From: Actinomadura sp. NBRC 104412
GTDB lineage: Bacteria > Actinomycetota > Actinomycetes > Streptosporangiales > Streptosporangiaceae
DNA: 64,000 bases
Reading direction: 5' to 3'
Assembly (NCBI RefSeq): GCF_030269515.1
Contig: NZ_BSTM01000020.1
Location: 82,636-146,635, forward strand
This document shows, piece by piece, positions 16,636-24,766 of the stretch. The translations under genes were made by a program, and so were the position numbers. The stretch's first letter is position 1; every line of letters begins with the position of its first letter. The notes beneath the pieces were generated by a model, which worked only from the letters and a program-made list of their open reading frames with translations, was not told the origin of the DNA and ran no database searches.

Positions 16636-17606
16636 GAGGCCCTGCCCTTGGCCAGCAGGCTGATCAGCTCGTACGTGACGGTCGCGGCGGCGATCGAGGT
16701 GATCTCGGCGTGGTCGTAGGCGGGCGCCACCTCCACCACGTCGGCGCCGACGATGTTCAGCCCGTCGAAACCGCGCAGTATGCCCAGCAGCTCCCGGCTG
16801 GTCATGCCGCCGCTCTCCGGCGTGCCGGTCCCGGGCGCGTACGCGGGGTCCAGCACGTCGATGTCGATCGACAGGTAGACCGGCGCGTCCCGCACCCGTT
16901 CCCGCACCCGCTCGACGACGCCGCGCACGCCCAGGTCGTCGATCTCCGCGCAGTGCACGATCGTGAAGCCGAACCTGGCGTCGTCCACCAGGTCGCGCGG
17001 GTCGTACAGCGGGCCGCGGATGCCGACGTGCGCGCTCGCGTCCCGCAGCAGCAGCCCCTCCTCGGCGGCGCGCCGGAACGGGGTGCCGTGCGTGTACGGC
17101 TCGCCGAAGTAGGTGTCCCAGGTGTCCAGGTGCGCGTCGAAATGCACGAGCGCGACCGGCCCGTGCAGCGCGTGCGCCGCCCGCAGCGCCGGCAGCGCCA
17201 CCGTGTGGTCGCCGCCGATCGTGACCGCCAGGCGGCCGTCCCCCGTCAGCTCCCGCAACCCCTCCTCGACCTGCCGCATCGCCTCCCCGATGTCGAACGG
17301 GTTGAGACCGAGGTCGCCCGCGTCCACCACCTGGCACGCCGCGAACGGAAGCACGTCCAGGGCCGGGTTGTACGGCTTGAGCAGCCGCGACCCCTGCCGG
17401 ATCGCGGCCGGCCCGAACCGCGCGCCCGGACGGTACGAGACGCCGCCGTCGAACGGCGCCCCGATCACCGCCACGTCGAAGTCCGGGACGTCGACGCTGC
17501 GCGGCAACCGGGCGAACGTCGTCAGCCCGGCGAAGCGCGGGAACTCCAGGGCGTTGGAAGGCCCGACGGTGGGGCGCGAGGGGCGCGGGGGCTCTTGGGA
17601 GCTCAT
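16632..17606 (-). CDS. Agmatinase/ureohydrolase family enzyme
   Basis: 324 residues. All ureohydrolase metal-binding motifs are present: GGDHTV, HFDAHLDTWD, and SIDIDVLDPAYAPGTGTPE followed by SGGMTSREL. These enzymes use two Mn2+ ions to release urea from guanidino compounds (agmatine, guanidinobutyrate, guanidinopropionate and others). Sequence alone does not decide the substrate, so speB is not assigned. Neighbours are the amidohydrolase (4-nt overlap downstream), an APC permease and a pair of SDRs upstream, with a divergent PucR regulator. No clear AGGAGG is seen at the ATG, but GAGAGGAAAG lies 5-15 nt upstream. Confidence 0.9.
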   Translation of the reverse strand: MSSQEPPRPSRPTVGPSNALEFPRFAGLTTFARLPRSVDVPDFDVAVIGAPFDGGVSYRPGARFGPAAIRQGSRLLKPYNPALDVLPFAACQVVDAGDLGLNPFDIGEAMRQVEEGLRELTGDGRLAVTIGGDHTVALPALRAAHALHGPVALVHFDAHLDTWDTYFGEPYTHGTPFRRAAEEGLLLRDASAHVGIRGPLYDPRDLVDDARFGFTIVHCAEIDDLGVRGVVERVRERVRDAPVYLSIDIDVLDPAYAPGTGTPESGGMTSRELLGILRGFDGLNIVGADVVEVAPAYDHAEITSIAAATVTYELISLLAKGRAS

Positions 17607-17648
17607 TCTTTCCTCTCCGAGGGGTCGTTCACCGGGGGTAGGACATCG

Positions 17649-18398
17649 CTAGATGCGGGTTCGGGTGGTGCCGCCGTTGATGTGGAGGACCTGGCCGACG
17701 AGCGTGGGCAACCGGTCGTCGGCCAGGAACGACACGGCCGCCGCGATCTCGTCGGGGGTCGCGATCCGGCCCAGCGGCACCCGCGCCGCGTACCGGGCGC
17801 GGATCTCCTCGACCGGGACGCCGGCGTCGCGGGCGTCCACCTCGAGCTGCGGCGTGTCGATCACGCTGGGCGCGACCGCGTTCACCGCGATGTGCAGCGG
17901 GCCCAGCTCGCGGCCCAGGGACTTGGTCAGCGCGATCAGCCCCGCCTTGGACGCGGCGTAGGCGGTGGCGTTCGGCCAGCCGATCACCCCCCACTCCGAC
18001 GCGATCAGCACCATCCGGCCGCCGCCGCGTTCCGACATCCCGGGCAGCACCGCCTGCACGCAGGCGAACGCGCCGCCGAGGTTGGTGTCCACGACCCGCC
18101 ACCAGTCGTCCAGGTCGTGCTCGGCCAGCGGCGCCATCGTCATGTACGCCGCGCCCGCGACCAGGATCCCGACCGGCTCCCCCGCCTCCTCCTGGACCGC
18201 CGACACCATCCGCTCCACCGACTCCGGGTCGGCGACGTCGGCGGGCTCGCTGATGCCGCCCAGCTCCTCGGCCAGCTCGTCGATCGGGGGGCCGCCCGGC
18301 CTGTCGGTCAGCGCCACCAGATGCCCGTCGGAGGCCAGCCGGCGCGCCACCGCCCGTCCGAGCCCGCCGCCCGCCCCGGTCACCAGCGCCACCGCCAT
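17649..18398 (-). CDS. Short-chain dehydrogenase/reductase
   Basis: 249-residue classical SDR. Cofactor motif TGAGGGLG, the NAG-equivalent LVAGAAY, catalytic Ser in LIASEW and YxxxK in AYAASKAGL, and a C-terminal LHINGGTT of the FabG type. An acidic/neutral residue pattern after the second strand (ALTDRPGG, Asp) suggests NAD(H) preference. Its ATG shares one base with the stop of the next SDR gene upstream (TGATG), so the two are translationally coupled. The substrate is unknown; context suggests oxidation or reduction of a nitrogen-compound degradation intermediate. Confidence 0.9.
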   Translation of the reverse strand: MAVALVTGAGGGLGRAVARRLASDGHLVALTDRPGGPPIDELAEELGGISEPADVADPESVERMVSAVQEEAGEPVGILVAGAAYMTMAPLAEHDLDDWWRVVDTNLGGAFACVQAVLPGMSERGGGRMVLIASEWGVIGWPNATAYAASKAGLIALTKSLGRELGPLHIAVNAVAPSVIDTPQLEVDARDAGVPVEEIRARYAARVPLGRIATPDEIAAAVSFLADDRLPTLVGQVLHINGGTTRTRI

Positions 18399-19093
18399 CA
18401 GATCACCGCCCCCGCGTTCGGCGAGATGATCTCCCCCACGCAGAACGTGCCCTCGTCCACCAGGTACGCGGCGGCGAGCGCGATCTCCTCCGGCCGGCTC
18501 AGGCGGCCGGCCGGCAGCGTCTGGAGGTACGCGGGCCTGCGCCACGGCGACTCGGGAGGAAGCAGCGGCGTGTCGGTCGGGCCGGGCGCCACCGCGTTCA
18601 CCCGTACGCCCAGCGGGGCCAGCTCGACCGCCAGCGCCCGGACCAGCCCGATCACCGCGCCCTTCGCGGCCGCGTAGTGCGCCTCGCCGTCACCGCCGCC
18701 GATCGCCAGCTCCGAGGACACCCCCACGATCGCCCCGCGCCCGCGCTCCGCCATCGCCGGGGCCACCGCGCGGCACACGTTCAGCAACCCGCCCAGATGG
18801 ACCCGCAGCATCCGCCGCCACTCCGTCCACGGGATGTCGGCCACCGGGGTGATGGCGTAGTGGCCCGCCGCGCACACCGCCGCCTCCACCTGCCCCAGCT
18901 CACGCTCGATCCGCGCGATCGCCGCGTTCACCTGGGTGGGGTCCGCCACGTCGACGCTCACACTGTGCTCGACGTCCGTCGAGTGACGCAGGTCCAGCCC
19001 GGCGGTGCGCCAGCCGCGCCGCGCCAGCTCGGCCACCACCGCCGCACCGATCCCGCTGGCCGCCCCGGTGACGAGAGCGACTCGTTCCGCCAT
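18398..19093 (-). CDS. Short-chain dehydrogenase/reductase
   Basis: 231-residue SDR, first gene of the left-running operon. Cofactor motif TGAASGIG, Asp in AGLDLRHST at the position favouring NAD(H), CAAG, catalytic VGVSSELAIGG and YAAAK. A strong ribosome site (AGGAGGAAGGGT) precedes the ATG at 19093. It is paired with the next SDR gene (1-nt overlap); two adjacent different SDRs may form a hetero-oligomer or carry out consecutive steps. It is divergent from the pucR-like gene, whose product is the obvious candidate regulator. Confidence 0.9.
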   Translation of the reverse strand: MAERVALVTGAASGIGAAVVAELARRGWRTAGLDLRHSTDVEHSVSVDVADPTQVNAAIARIERELGQVEAAVCAAGHYAITPVADIPWTEWRRMLRVHLGGLLNVCRAVAPAMAERGRGAIVGVSSELAIGGGDGEAHYAAAKGAVIGLVRALAVELAPLGVRVNAVAPGPTDTPLLPPESPWRRPAYLQTLPAGRLSRPEEIALAAAYLVDEGTFCVGEIISPNAGAVI

Positions 19094-19266
19094 ACCCTTC
19101 CTCCTGATCGTGAGGAAGCAAGGCAAACCCGATAACGGGGCAGGTAGCAAGGGTTTTGCGCGAAACTTGGCCAACCGCACCTCGAATGCGCCCGGCGCTC
19201 GTGGAGTTGTCCAACACCTGGTCATGCGTGTGTTACACGGCCGACTCATCGTGCGACGCTGAGAGG

Positions 19267-20349
19267 GTGAGCAGTGACCAGGCGGACCGGCTGCGCCTCA
19301 CCGTCGGACAGCTCCTTGAGGTGCCGCACTTCCATCTGCGACTGGTCGCCGGGGCGGCGGGTCTCGACCGGCCGGTCCGCTGGGCGCATTCCACCGAACT
19401 GCTCGACCCCGGCCCCTACCTCCGGGGCAACGAGGTCGTCCTGACCGTCGGCGCGTCCTTGACCGACCCGTCGCGCTGCGAGACGTTTGCCCGTTCCGTC
19501 CACGCCAGCAAGGCCAGCGCGATCGGGTTCGGCACCGGTGACGTCATGGACGAACCCCCGGAGGCCCTGTGCGAAGCGTGCGACGAGCTCGACCTGCCCC
19601 TGCTCGAAGTACCGCCGGAGGTCCCGTTCCTGAGCTTCACCGAGTGGTTCGCCGACCGGCTGGCCTCGTCCCGGGACAAGCAACGCGAACGCGAGGAGAC
19701 CGGGCGCATCCTCGACATGGTGCGCAACGGGCTGGCCTCACCCGAGGTGTTGCGCGACAGGCTGGAGGCGGCAAGGCTGTCCACCGACACCGTGATCGTG
19801 CTGGCCGTGCCCGCGGAGAACATCCCCGAGCGGGTGGACGCCTCCATCGGCGCCGTGCTCGCCGTAGAGGGTGACGTCGGGCGTGTCCTGGTCAACACCG
19901 AACGGCACGCGGAGGAACTCGCCGTGGCATGGGGCGGAGTCGGGGGGATGAGCACGCCCGCGCCCCTGGAGAGCCTCGGGCAGGGCCTCTCGGAGAGCGT
20001 GCTGGCCCTGGAGGCGGCCCAGCGCGGCGGCCGCGGCATCGTCCGCGCCGCCGACCTGGCCACCTTCCAGGGCCTGCTGGGACGTCTGGAACGCCACCAG
20101 ATCGCCCCGTTCATGGAGCAGATCGCCCGTCCCCTGGAGGAGTACGACGCCGCGCACGGCACGAAGCTGGTCGACACCCTTCGCGCCTTCCTCAAGACCG
20201 GCGGCGCCGTCAGTGAGACGTCCCGGGAGCTGTACCTGCACCCGAACACCCTGCGGCACCGCCTGTCCAGGATCGAGGCGCTGACGGGACGCAACCCGCT
20301 CGACTTCGAGGACCGCGTGGCGCTCGCCGTGGCCATGTGGGTGTCCTGA
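19267..20349 (+). CDS. PucR-family transcriptional regulator
   Basis: 360 residues. The N-terminal PucR domain (LTVGQLLEVPHFHLRLVAG, WAHSTELLDPGPYL) is followed by a central GGDEF-like fold and the C-terminal PucR helix-turn-helix (LVDTLRAFLKTGG, ETSRELYLHPNTLRHRLSRI). PucR-type regulators control purine, allantoin, amine or amino-acid catabolism and are usually encoded beside their targets. It is divergent from the SDR-agmatinase-permease operon with a 173-nt gap. GTG 19267 is chosen because GAGAG precedes it and homology begins just after; the frame remains open to 19156. Confidence 0.92.
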   Translation: MSSDQADRLRLTVGQLLEVPHFHLRLVAGAAGLDRPVRWAHSTELLDPGPYLRGNEVVLTVGASLTDPSRCETFARSVHASKASAIGFGTGDVMDEPPEALCEACDELDLPLLEVPPEVPFLSFTEWFADRLASSRDKQREREETGRILDMVRNGLASPEVLRDRLEAARLSTDTVIVLAVPAENIPERVDASIGAVLAVEGDVGRVLVNTERHAEELAVAWGGVGGMSTPAPLESLGQGLSESVLALEAAQRGGRGIVRAADLATFQGLLGRLERHQIAPFMEQIARPLEEYDAAHGTKLVDTLRAFLKTGGAVSETSRELYLHPNTLRHRLSRIEALTGRNPLDFEDRVALAVAMWVS

Positions 20350-20379
20350 ACCGTCGGTGGCGGCGGCTAGCGTCGCCTC

Positions 20380-20539
20380 GTGGCCGGCATCCGCTACATC
20401 ACGGGGGACGCGACCTCGGGCATGGTACCGCGACCGTGCCCGCATCGGTTGCGGCCTGGCCGGAGGAAAGTGGCCTCGGGTAGAGCCCTTGATCGCGAAG
20501 GGGGTGCACGTCACGGTCTACGACGCCGATCTACCGTGA
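20380..20539 (+). pseudogene. Macro-domain (ADP-ribose-binding) gene remnant
   Basis: Two pieces of a macro domain survive in different frames. Frame 1 starts GTG-GCC and reads VAGIRYITGDATS, matching the usual macro-domain start (...I.Y..GDAT). From about 20423, another frame reads ARIGCGLAGGKW, then VEPLI and HVTVYDADLP with a TGA stop at 20537-20539, matching the C-terminal part of stand-alone macro proteins. The roughly 80-100 residues that should lie between are missing, so this is an internal deletion plus frameshift. Family assignment is from motif memory; a translated search would confirm it. Confidence 0.7.
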
Positions 20540-20663
20540 AACCCGGGAGTGGTGCGGTGATGAGTTCCCGTCCCGCGCGGGGTCTAGTCCTGTGAGAGCG
20601 CCGGTGCGCATTCCGGTGGACGGGGCCGGAGCGTGCGCTCGCGGACGGAGGCCGGCCGGAACG

Positions 20664-21689
20664 ATGGTGGATCAGACGGAGTTCGCCCGCCTGGCGAACC
20701 CCTACAGGGGCGAGCTGCTCGCGCATTGCTATCGCATGGTCGGCTCCGTTCATGACGCCGAGGACCTCGTCCAGGAGACGTATCTCCGGGCGTGGCGGTC
20801 CTTCGACGGGTTCGAGGGGCGGACGTCGCTGCGCCGGTGGCTGTACCGGATCGCCACCAACCGGTGCCTGACCGCGCTGGAACGGGCCGCCCGCCGCCCG
20901 CTGCCCTCGGGGCTGTCACGTCCCGCCGAGGACGCGGACGTCCCGCCGGCGCCCGGGGAGCCCGGGATGCCGTGGCTGGAGCCCGTACCGGACGCGCTGC
21001 TGCGTCCCGGCGGATCGCGGGCCGTCGGTGCCCGGGTGCCGTCCGGGCCGGACGATCCGGCGGCGATCGTCACCGGGCGCGGCAGCGTCCGGCTGGCGCT
21101 GGTCGCGGCGATGCAGCATCTGCCGGCGCGGCAGCGCGCGGTGCTGATCCTCCGGGACGTCCTGGACTGGCGTGCCGCCGAGGTCGCCGACCTGCTCGGC
21201 ATGACCACCGCCGCGGTGAACAGCCTCCTGCGACGCGCCCGCGCCCGCATCGAGGAGGCGGCGGTCGGCGAGGACGAGGTCTCCGAGCCGGACGACCCGG
21301 CCCGCCGCGCGGTGCTCGACCGGTACGTCGCGGCCTTCCACGACGCGGACATGGACGGGCTGTCCCGGCTGCTGAGGGACGACGCGATCCTGGAGATGCC
21401 CCCGTCCCCGACCTGGTTCCGGGGCCGCGAGGCGGTCATGCGGTTCCTTTCGTCCCAGTGCGCGGACGGGTTCGGTGGCAAACGCCTCATCCCCACGGCC
21501 GCCAACGGCCAACCGGCGGCAGCGGTCTACATCCGCGGTGCCGGCGGGGCCTACCGCGCGCACTCCATCCAGGTGCTCACACCGAGCACGCGCGAGCAGG
21601 ACGGGACGTACGAGATCGCGCGGATCGTCGCCTTCCTCGACACACGTCTCTTCGCGCTTTTCGGTCTGCCGGCTGAGGCCGTGCCATGA
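20664..21689 (+). CDS. ECF RNA polymerase sigma factor with C-terminal SnoaL-like domain (TIGR02960/SigG type)
   Basis: 341 residues. Sigma region 2 is clear (YRMVGSVHDAEDLVQETYLRAWRSF, then RRWLYRIATNRCL), region 4 reads LPARQRAVLILRDVLDWRAAEVADLLGMTTAAVNSLLRRARARIEEA in outline, and a SnoaL/NTF2-like domain of about 110 residues follows (RYVAAFHDADMDGLSRLL, then EMPPSPTWFRGREAVMRFL). ECF sigmas with such tails usually lack a classical anti-sigma factor and the tail is thought to regulate activity. The ATG at 20664 is favoured by homology; GGAGG lies 13 nt upstream. Its stop overlaps the start of the MDMPI-fold gene by 4 nt (ATGA). Confidence 0.93.
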   Translation: MVDQTEFARLANPYRGELLAHCYRMVGSVHDAEDLVQETYLRAWRSFDGFEGRTSLRRWLYRIATNRCLTALERAARRPLPSGLSRPAEDADVPPAPGEPGMPWLEPVPDALLRPGGSRAVGARVPSGPDDPAAIVTGRGSVRLALVAAMQHLPARQRAVLILRDVLDWRAAEVADLLGMTTAAVNSLLRRARARIEEAAVGEDEVSEPDDPARRAVLDRYVAAFHDADMDGLSRLLRDDAILEMPPSPTWFRGREAVMRFLSSQCADGFGGKRLIPTAANGQPAAAVYIRGAGGAYRAHSIQVLTPSTREQDGTYEIARIVAFLDTRLFALFGLPAEAVP

Positions 21690-22282
21690 GCGGTGGGCTG
21701 GCGGAGGGGGTGGAGCTGCTCGAACGGGCGGTCGGTTACACCCTCGGGGCGTTGAGCAGGGTCACCAAGGCGTCGTTGTGCTGGCCGACGCCGTGCACGG
21801 GCTGGAACCTGAGGGCGTTGCTGCGGCATTTGGACGACTCGCTCGACGTCCTGTCCGAGGGGGCCGATACCGGTGGCGTGTGTCCCGTCCGGGGCGCGCC
21901 GGTGCCCGCAGAGGACGTGGTGGCCTCCGTGCGGGCGAGGGCGGGCGCGGTGCTCGGCGCCTGGGCGGGGACCATCGACGCCGCGGAAGGTGACGATCAC
22001 GCTCTGGCCGTGGGCGACCTGCCGCTGATGGCGAGTTGCGCGGCGGGCGTCGGCGCGCTCGAGATCGCCGTTCACGGCTGGGACATCTCCCGCACGCTGG
22101 GCCTGCGCCGCCCGATGCCGCCCGAGCTCGCCACCGACCTGCTGGAGATCGCCCGGCTGACGGTGGGCGACACCGGCCGCCACCCGCTGTTCGCCGCCGC
22201 GGTCCCCGTGCCGCCGCACACCCGTGAGGACGACCGGCTGGCCGCCTACCTGGGCCGCGACCCGTCCCGCTGTGGCCCGTGA
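21686..22282 (+). CDS. MDMPI/DinB-fold (TIGR03086-type) putative metal-binding protein
   Basis: 198 residues with the four-helix DinB/mycothiol-dependent maleylpyruvate isomerase fold signature: TPCTGWNLRALLRHL (metal His) near residue 42 and EIAVHGWDISRTLG, which carries the second His. These proteins bind a divalent metal and often use mycothiol. The ATG overlaps the stop of the sigma-factor gene, so translation is coupled and a functional link is likely (regulator or target). The enzymatic substrate is unknown. Confidence 0.85.
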   Translation: MSGGLAEGVELLERAVGYTLGALSRVTKASLCWPTPCTGWNLRALLRHLDDSLDVLSEGADTGGVCPVRGAPVPAEDVVASVRARAGAVLGAWAGTIDAAEGDDHALAVGDLPLMASCAAGVGALEIAVHGWDISRTLGLRRPMPPELATDLLEIARLTVGDTGRHPLFAAAVPVPPHTREDDRLAAYLGRDPSRCGP

Positions 22283-22350
22283 CGAGTGGGCGCCCCCGCC
22301 GGGGTCTCGTCTGACAGAACGCTTTTCGTCGGAGCCGTAAGGAGAGCGGA

Positions 22351-23790
22351 ATGTCGGAGCGAGCGGGGACGGCGCGGCGCCGTCCCCCGCATGTCGCCTG
22401 GACCCTGGTGCTGGCGCCGATCGGGGTCTTCCTGACCGCCCTGGACGTGGTCGTGGTGTCCACCGCGCTGCCCGCGATCCAGCGGGAGCTCGGCGCCGGA
22501 CTGGCCGATCTGGAATGGACGCTCAACGCCTACAACCTGGCGTTCGCGTGCCTGATGCTGACGGGGGCCGCGCTGGGCGACCGGTTCGGGCGGCGCCGGA
22601 TGTTCGTCTCCGGCGTGCTGGTCTTCAGCCTCGCCTCGGCGGCGGCCGCCCTGTCGGGGTCGGCCGCCGAGCTGATCGTCGCGCGGGTGGTCCAGGGCGC
22701 GGGGGCGGCCGTGATCATGCCGCTGACCCTCACGCTGATCGTGGACGCCTTCCCGGCGTCCCGCCGGGGCACGGCGCTGGGCATCTGGGGCGGCGTGACG
22801 GGGCTCGGGGTGGCCGCGGGTCCGGTCGTCGGCGGCGCGATCACTGAGGGCGTCTCCTGGCAGTGGATCTTCTGGGTGAACGTCCCGGTCGGCCTGGCGC
22901 TGGCGGCGCTGTCCGCCGTGCGGCTGCGCGAGAGCCACGGACCGCGGTCGCGGCTCGACCCCCTGGGGCTCGTCCTGATCGCGGCCGGTCTGTTCGCGCT
23001 GACCTGGGCCCCGGTACGGGCGCCGGCGATCGGCTGGGGGACTTTCGAGGTGATCGGGGCCGCGCTGTCCGGCGCGCTGCTGGTCGGCGCCTTCGTCGCC
23101 TGGGAGCGCAGGGCCAGGTACCCGATGATGCCGCTGGCCCTGTTCCGCCTGCGCGGCTTCGTCACCGCGAACGCCATCGGCTTCCTCCAGCAGATGTCGA
23201 TCATCGGTTCGCTGTTCATGCTGTCGCAGATGTTCCAGGTGGGGCTCGGCTACTCGCCGTGGGAGGCGGGCCTGCGGATCCTCGTCTGGAACGGGACGGT
23301 GATGGTGGTCGCCCCGATCGCGGGGGCGCTGGCCGACCGGTTCGGCGACCGTCCCGTCCTGATCGCGGGCATGGCCCTCCAAGGGACCGGGCTCGGCTGG
23401 GTGGCCACGGTCGCCCAGGTGGACGTCGGCTACGGCGCCCTCGTCGTCCCCCTGCTCGTCGCGGGTGTGGGCATCGCGATGTGCCTGCCGCCCGTGGCCA
23501 ATCTCGTCACGATCTCCGTGCCGTTCGAGGAGGCCGGGGTGGCCGCCGGGGTCAACAGCGCCATGCGCGAACTGGGCTCGGTCTTCGGCGTGGCGGTCGT
23601 GGCGCTGATCTTCGCGTCCTATGGCGGCTACACCACCTCGTCGACCTTCATGACCGGATTCCAGCCCGCCATGTGGACGGCCGCCGCGATCGCCCTCGCG
23701 GCCACCATCCCGGCCTTCCTGGCACCAAGAAAGGCGAACGTCCAACCACCCATGACCCCGGCTCCAGAGGCAGTGAAGAGCGCTTCGTGA
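22351..23790 (+). CDS. MFS exporter, DHA2 (14-TM EmrB/QacA) family
   Basis: 479 residues with about 14 hydrophobic helices. The N-terminal ALDVVVVSTALPAIQREL motif and the antiporter motif region GALLGDRFGRRR-like (AALGDRFGRRRMF) are typical of drug:H+ antiporters; motif C appears around GVTGLGVAAGPVVGGAIT. A good ribosome site (AAGGAGAGCGGA) precedes the ATG. It is 68 nt downstream of the sigma/MDMPI pair on the same strand and may belong to that regulon. Predicted to export a toxic or secondary metabolite; substrate unknown. Confidence 0.92.
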   Translation: MSERAGTARRRPPHVAWTLVLAPIGVFLTALDVVVVSTALPAIQRELGAGLADLEWTLNAYNLAFACLMLTGAALGDRFGRRRMFVSGVLVFSLASAAAALSGSAAELIVARVVQGAGAAVIMPLTLTLIVDAFPASRRGTALGIWGGVTGLGVAAGPVVGGAITEGVSWQWIFWVNVPVGLALAALSAVRLRESHGPRSRLDPLGLVLIAAGLFALTWAPVRAPAIGWGTFEVIGAALSGALLVGAFVAWERRARYPMMPLALFRLRGFVTANAIGFLQQMSIIGSLFMLSQMFQVGLGYSPWEAGLRILVWNGTVMVVAPIAGALADRFGDRPVLIAGMALQGTGLGWVATVAQVDVGYGALVVPLLVAGVGIAMCLPPVANLVTISVPFEEAGVAAGVNSAMRELGSVFGVAVVALIFASYGGYTTSSTFMTGFQPAMWTAAAIALAATIPAFLAPRKANVQPPMTPAPEAVKSAS

Positions 23791-23803
23791 ACGGAGGGGA
23801 CTC

Positions 23804-23847
23804 CCCGAAGGTCTCGTCAGGCGGCCTCACCTGTCGTGACCTTCGGG
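23804..23847 (+). terminator. Hairpin after the MFS exporter gene
   Basis: CCCGAAGGTC (23804-23813) pairs with GACCTTCGGG (23838-23847), a perfect 10-bp stem enclosing 24 nt that can fold further (CAGG/CCTG). It begins 14 nt after the MFS stop. The remaining gap up to 23987 holds no convincing gene. Confidence 0.65.
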
Positions 23848-23987
23848 TCCTCCGGAACCTGGGCGGTCTGTTGGAGGCCCTTCACCACTACGCCAGTACC
23901 CTGCCGCTGGCGATCGGCGTACAGGACAGCAAGGCACGCTCGACGTGTAGGGCCTGGGCGGTCTGATGCGCCGCTTGGTTTTGTGGT

Positions 23988-24671
23988 TCAAGGGGTTATG
24001 GGGCGGTCGAGGACCTTGAGGGCTGCCTTTTGGTCGCCTTCCCATTCGATGGCTTCGGTTTGTGGGGAGACTCGCTTCCAGAGCATCAGGAAGAGGGTTG
24101 GGGCGGGGCCGTGGAGGGTGGCGACGGGGGTACCCGGCCCTAAGGTCCAGGTTTGGGGCATGTCGGTTGCGACTAGGCGGATTGCCTGGTCGGGGGCGGT
24201 GGCTCGGGAGAGTCTGACCTGGCGCGGGAACATGTCGTTGATGGCCTCGCTGACGCCGTCGGCGGCCAGGGCGGGGTCGAGAGGGGACGGGGCGCCGGTG
24301 GCGTGTTCGGCGTCCCAGCGGTGGACGGCGGTCTCCAGGGCGCGGCGGCGGCGCCAGAAGGCGACCGTGCGCGGCGGATAGAACGTCCAAGCCTCTGTGG
24401 ACGGGTCGGTTTCGAGGGCGGTCAGCAGGGTTTCGCTGGTTTCGTTGAACCACCGCCTGAGTTCGGCCGGGTCGCGGGGCGCAGGGGCGCCCTTGTGTTT
24501 TCCGTGCTTTTCAGTGATCGCTACGGCGGACCAGAGGTTGCCGTTGCCCAGGTGGTCTGCCAGGTCGTACAGCGTCCAGTCGCCGCAGTGCTCGATCGGC
24601 GTGGTCAGGTCGCTCCTCAGGCACGCCTCGAAGGCGTCCAGGTCGCGGCGTAGGAAGGTGAGGAACTCCAT
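23988..24671 (-). CDS. TIGR03083/MDMPI-like family protein
   Basis: 227 residues related to the actinobacterial maleylpyruvate-isomerase-like family: N-terminal FLTFLRRDLDAFEACL, CGDWTLYDLADHLGNGNLWSA with a metal-site His, a central FWRRRRALETAVHRWDAEHATG carrying the second His/Asp site, and a C-terminal MDMPI_C-type domain (IRLVATDMPQTWTLG). It is the second MDMPI-fold gene within 2 kb. Its upstream neighbour on the same strand is the histidine kinase, 95 nt away. Substrate unknown. The start is not marked by a good ribosome site. Confidence 0.85.
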   Translation of the reverse strand: MEFLTFLRRDLDAFEACLRSDLTTPIEHCGDWTLYDLADHLGNGNLWSAVAITEKHGKHKGAPAPRDPAELRRWFNETSETLLTALETDPSTEAWTFYPPRTVAFWRRRRALETAVHRWDAEHATGAPSPLDPALAADGVSEAINDMFPRQVRLSRATAPDQAIRLVATDMPQTWTLGPGTPVATLHGPAPTLFLMLWKRVSPQTEAIEWEGDQKAALKVLDRPITP

Positions 24672-24766
24672 GCCGTGACCGTACAGCCGGCTACCCGACG
24701 GGTGGTGGGCTGGGAATGACGCGGAGGGTGGTCCAGGGAAGGCCAAACCCGCGTGGCACGCTCCTT

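Noticed and set aside
23823..23987. Minus-strand stretch reading VVVKGLQQTAQVPEDPKV before a stop, possibly the end of a lost gene
   Set aside because: Only about 25 residues look protein-like, there is no start or ribosome site, and a hairpin accounts for the right-hand part; too little to call a pseudogene.
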